This document shows, piece after piece, positions 60,301-64,000 of a stretch of 64,000 nucleotides of DNA. The stretch is taken from assembly GCA_037043235.1 (NCBI GenBank), contig JAWRVZ010000050.1, forward strand, positions 4,027,501 through 4,091,500, in the 5' to 3' direction. Position 1 is the stretch's first letter. Each line of letters opens with the position of its first letter. Position numbers and translations under genes: made by a program. Origin of the DNA: Rhodeus uyekii (lineage: Eukaryota > Chordata > Actinopteri > Cypriniformes > Acheilognathidae). The notes beneath the pieces are model-generated. The model was not told where the DNA came from and made no database searches. It saw nothing but the letters and a program-made list of their open reading frames with translations.

Positions 60301-61398
60301 TCCAGAATCTGCAAATTGATAAAATGTCAAATCAGAAGTTTGTTCTTTAGTTTTGTATTGTTTGGTTATACAAGCATGAAGACAGTGGCTTACACTTCAA
60401 ATACACACAAACAACTAAATGCATCACTATTTAAAGCATTTGTGTGGATTCTTTAGATAACTTTAATAGGCTTAAGCATGTAAATGCACGCTCATTTTTT
60501 TACAGATTAGATCACTATTGTGGAGTTTACAGACAAAACTGATATTTTTCCAGATATTTAGTTTAATATTTAATATAATAATAATAGTTAGGATATTTAA
60601 AAGGCTTTCCTGTGTCTAACAGTAGAGAGTGTGGCGCTTGCAACATCAAGGTCATGGGTTTTATTCCCAGGGAAAGCAAGAACTGATTAGAACGTCAATG
60701 TGTTTCTTGAATGCGATGCAAGTTACTTTGGATAAAAGCATGTACATTTTTGGGGGTATAGTAGTGTAGGTTAACCATTAATGTTTTTAATGCTTTTATT
60801 GAAATTTCTTGCACTCGAGGTCAGAAAAGAAGCAGTTGTACTTCAATGTTGATGATGAACAGCAGTTAATTATACAGTTTAGTATCATTAAAATATTGCA
60901 CAAGTTAATGTTTCATACCTCGTTCTCAGAAAATGGATCTGCGTTCTCAGTTTTGTGCTTGATTTTCTGAGCGAGATCTCCTCCCTCACAGTGTTCCAGT
61001 ACAAGATACAAGTGATTAGGATCTGAAACCAGATCAATTCAACACTTTAATGATTTACAAGCAGTAACTGAGAATAAATCTGTACCCCTATAGATGCATG
61101 AACAGTTTCTTTCAACCTCTGATGATTTCCTTGTGATGGACGATGTGTGGATGAATGAGTTGTAGGAAAAAGCTTAATACATTTTCCTAAAGACAGACAA
61201 ACACACAAGAATCAGAATCTCTCTCTTTCTCCTTCACCAAACACCATTATAAACTTTAAGTATGCGCCTCACCTGGTCATCACTGAACTTTTTAATGACA
61301 AACTGATCGCCACTTTCATTTTTCACTAGGGTCATCTGCTCTTGTTCACTCACTACAGTGTATCCGGGATATGTTGTAGTTGATTTATTGTTTCCCAT
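57367..61398 (-). CDS. NEK-like pseudokinase fused to apolipoprotein-L domain
   Basis: Nine-exon model, 549 residues, all junctions GT/AG and in frame: 61398-61273, 61186-61117, 61022-60919, 60308-60225, 60008-59947, 59835-59749, 59653-59599, 58518-58330, 58239-57367. Residues about 13-257 form a NIMA-related (NEK) kinase fold (LVLEHCEGGDLAQKIK, ILDWTVKMSMALKYLH, VAPENLNGKPYDEK, INPASRPSVSEIL). The glycine loop is absent, HRD is HKN (H122-N124), the catalytic-loop Lys and Asn are Q126 and S129, and DFG is EFG (142-144). Only K36 (FVIKK) and APE (165-167) remain, so catalysis is unlikely. Residues 260-549 are an ApoL domain with a glycine-rich hydrophobic segment (296-340) and a second hydrophobic segment (444-463), expected to contact intracellular membranes. 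Intron 3 holds a SINE. ATG 61398 was chosen as the only ATG before the kinase fold. The neighbouring genes give no clue to its role. Confidence 0.82.
60612..60752 (+). repeat. tRNA-derived SINE in an intron of the kinase-ApoL gene
   Basis: Runs from AACAGTAGAGAGTGTGGCGC through a degenerate B box (GGTTTTATTCC) to TTTCTTGAATGCGATGCAAG and CTTTGGATAAAAGC. Confidence 0.7.
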
Positions 61399-61419
61399 TG
61401 TTGAACTTCTGCCAAGCAA

Positions 61420-63380
61420 AATAATTATGAACGTTTTTGTTTCTATGTATATTCAGGGCATCACATATTAGCTTAGTTTGGTTTTGGTCCATGTAGTTTT
61501 CTTTGAAATTTGCCAGTCATGTTATGAGCTTTTGTTATGGTGTATGACTTCCTTGTTCCTCATGTGATCAGGTCATGTGCTTGTTTGAGGGAGGAGAGAA
61601 TGAAAAAAGGGAGTGAGTGGGAGGAGAGAATGAAAAGAGTGAGAGTCAATATGACTCTGTATTGTGGCCCACAGTGGACCAGCGTTTGGGTGAAATGGAT
61701 GGATGATTCAGCAATGGGCAAAACTGCTACCTTGAGGCTAATTGCAATAAAATGAGCTTCACCTGGAGTCAGAATCAAAGAAAAGTCAAAGAGATGGATG
61801 AAGAGTCCTGGTTCATGGCTGATAATCCAGCAGGGGTAACAAGAAAACGTAAGTAAATATTTCTCGTAAGATTCCAGCTGTTAAAGGAAAATACACTCTC
61901 AAAAATAAAGGTTTCGTATTGACATTGAAGCTCACATAAAGAGCATTTATTAGAATATTTTCTTTAGTGGACACTAAGACAAAAAATAGTTATTTAAATC
62001 ACTGAAAGGTTATTTTAACATATATTATTAAATTGCTCTTTCTAGATATTTGAATAATTTTATTTCTGTACTGGGTGAAAGGCAGTCAATTGAATATGTA
62101 ATTCCTTTCAAGAAACTCAAAATAACGTACAGCAAAGCAAGCAGCTGCAATCCCAGCTTTTCATCTTTGATTGATTTTCAAAGCCCACAACATGATGGCC
62201 ATTTTTTGCCTCCAAGGTCATGGGTTCAATTCCCAGGTGTTTCTTGAATGCAATGCAAGTTGCTTTGGATAAAAGCGTCTTAAAAATGGAAATGGTTTCA
62301 TTTTGCTTCTATCCATTGAGCATGACAGGCCTATCTGTAAGATTCTGCGGTATTTTACTATTGTTATCAACTTGTTTTGTGTAATACATTGTCAAGTTTC
62401 TGGATGCAGAAAAGTAAATGAGCTTGAAAGATGAGAAATGATGACAGCATTTTCATTTTTAGGTGAACTGTCCTTTTAAGGTCCGTAATAAAGTGCCTGT
62501 CCGCCAGTTACCGCCACTGATCAATTATTAAAGGAGAAAGAAGCATCTTTTACTTTCCTCTTCAAAATACCAACATGAACTACAACAGTGTCCCACACAC
62601 ATGCCCTCTAGAGGCGATCAGGTGCGACCGCAGGGCATTATGAAGATGACTATCCTAGATAATCTGAATATTCATTTTAGGAAATATACACTTATTATAG
62701 ATACATTCATGCATCTGTGTGAATGGAAAGAAAATGTGTAGGTACAATTATAAAACTTGACTGAACTTTGTTAAATAGTGTGTCTGCACTTGTTAATAAT
62801 GATCTGTAATAATCCCACTGAAAGATGATTTGATGGAATAAGGTTTAACAGGGTTTTCTATTGGTTTGCTGGTTCTGTGTTCACGTGAATGAGATCAACA
62901 GTAAGTCGTGTGACTGTCGTTCTGTAATTTTCTGTCAATGAATTATGTAAAATATCATGAGCAACTGCATATGTATGCGACGTCAGGAAAAGTGTTAAGA
63001 TATTGGTGAATGTGTTTCATTGTAGCGCCAGCAAGAGGAATGTTAAATATCGTTAGCCTCAAAGCATAATTGCCTAAGTCATTTTTTGGCCAAATTGTGA
63101 TATCTGCCTATTTTTATTGTCCTTCTGTGTTTTTTTTCGTGTTTTCCAAAAACATTGAAATATGATTCAGGCAATTATGCTATGAGGCTAACGATATGCT
63201 GGAATACACCAACTCACTTATGGTGTTTTCTCACTGATTAAATTGGTGGAAGATGATTAACTGAAGCTTGAGTTTTATTGACGCACAAAAAGAGGCGAAG
63301 AGACCCGTTAAAGTAGTTTCATGATTCAGAGCCATTTATACCATTTAACCATTCACTAGTTTTCTCTTATTAAGCGTTTA
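61420..63380. other. Upstream region of the kinase-ApoL gene, no gene seen
   Basis: Should contain its promoter and any 5' noncoding exon; a possible acceptor TTGGCAG lies just before the ATG (near 61412). 62120-62210 is duplicated from 34420-34520. A purine-rich repeat (GGGAGGAGAGAATGAAAA) occurs twice near 61590-61637. Confidence 0.45.
62213..62290 (+). repeat. SINE fragment
   Basis: B-box-like GGTTCAATTCC at 62223-62233, then TTTCTTGAATGCAATGCAAG and CTTTGGATAAAAGCGTCT. Confidence 0.7.
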
Positions 63381-63497
63381 TCATTTGTTTGTACTCCGCT
63401 ATCAAATGTGCCAATGTTGTAAATTCAGCACATTTCATCTCCCTGTACTGCGGCGTGAAAACAGAAGTTTTTCTCTTCATCAAGTGTTCGATCATCA

Positions 63498-64000
63498 TGG
63501 ACGGACAGTTATTTCTGATCGAGTCTCTGATCAAAGCACATTTATATTTAGAATTATCACATTATAAAAACAAATCAATCAAACTTCAGGGAATCATCAG
63601 TAGTTGTGAATCAGTTTCTCCTGCTTTGGTGCAAATAAATTGTGAAACAGATGCATTGGAGAGGAAACGGCAAACCCAAGAAGAGAATGATTATTTTCTC
63701 CTTATTCTTCCTGACTGATTTGTCTTTAGTTTTGTGTTTGTTGAGGTTCTTGTCTTTCTGTGTGAGGCAGTTCCTGCAACCCAATCCAGTTGCAAGGAGG
63801 TTTGGTGTGTGTTTCACACACAGGAGCTCATGTGACAGACGTGAAAGAGTCTGGAGATGTCGTGAGGAGTAATGAGTGTCCAGAAGCTGCTGATGCCCTG
63901 ATCCAAATCTGTGAGGAGATCAGGACTCCATGCTCCATCTCAACCGGAGCCAGATGTTTCAGTGAGTGCACACAGGCACATGGAGCTGAACACACACGTG
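63498..64000 (+). CDS. Candidate exons of an unidentified gene at the window edge
   Basis: A plus frame starts at ATG 63498 (MDGQLFLIESLIKAHLYLEL) and stays open to 63718. The start of this stretch is duplicated in degenerate form near 34680-34760. A second open frame runs from an acceptor-like GTGTGAGGCAG (to 63771) past ADALIQICEEIRTPCS, either to a possible donor at 63961 (A/GTGAGTG) or to the window end. No family was recognised. The two parts may be separate exons or chance frames. Confidence 0.3.

Noticed and set aside
60612..60752. tRNA gene candidate
   Set aside because: The B box is degenerate, no clover-leaf can be drawn, and the same sequence recurs at 10472, 16550 and 62213 with a common tail. 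It is a SINE.
61399..61419. Upstream extension of the kinase-ApoL start by seven residues
   Set aside because: The extension would begin at TTG. ATG 61398 gives MGNNKSTT, and the sequence before it looks like a splice acceptor or 5' UTR.

Overview
The window looks like accessory DNA from a ray-finned fish, most likely a cyprinid. The evidence is intron-split genes with GT/AG junctions, a tandem family of fish-type multi-CTLD lectins, and a dense mix of teleost mobile elements (Tc1-like, DIRS, Tx1/L2/RTE-type LINEs, short LTR elements, tRNA-derived SINEs). The species call is inference; gene structures were built by hand from open frames and splice signals.

Four genes outside or inside mobile elements look real. 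Three are tandem copies of one secreted C-type lectin with three CTLDs: copy 1 (1-1994, cut by the window edge), copy 2 (25402-32469) and copy 3 (50296-52415), all on the plus strand. Copies 2 and 3 each carry a duplicated TATA promoter and noncoding first exon about 1.5-1.7 kb upstream of the ATG (23600-23916 and 48330-48677). The fourth is a nine-exon minus-strand gene (57367-61398) that joins a NEK-like kinase domain lacking its catalytic residues to an apolipoprotein-L domain. The lectins are probably extracellular glycan-binding innate-immune proteins. The kinase-ApoL protein is probably intracellular; nothing here ties it to the lectins beyond proximity.

Much of the rest consists of mobile elements, several with intact ends. 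A 4120-bp DNA transposon (3410-7529) has 14-bp inverted ends, a 6-bp target duplication and an intact three-exon transposase. A DD37E Tc1-like element (8945-10469) has an open transposase. A Tx1-like LINE (26825-31310) lies between two TC-microsatellite tracts inside lectin 2. A non-autonomous LTR element (40858-43164) has two LTRs that read as identical and a proline-rich ORF. There is also a deleted DIRS element (53446-56152), several solo LTRs with 4-5 bp target duplications, and LINE fragments of L2/jockey and RTE type.

The lectin array is embedded in larger segmental duplications. Stretches near 12.8-15.3/18.8 kb match 35.9-43.4 kb, 21.2-25.9 kb matches 46.5-50.8 kb, and 34.4-34.8 kb matches 62.1-63.6 kb. 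Paralogous empty sites date several insertions as younger than the duplication. The most unusual signals are the pseudokinase-ApoL fusion, the lectin loops that vary between near-identical introns, and the transposon with the 6-bp duplication.
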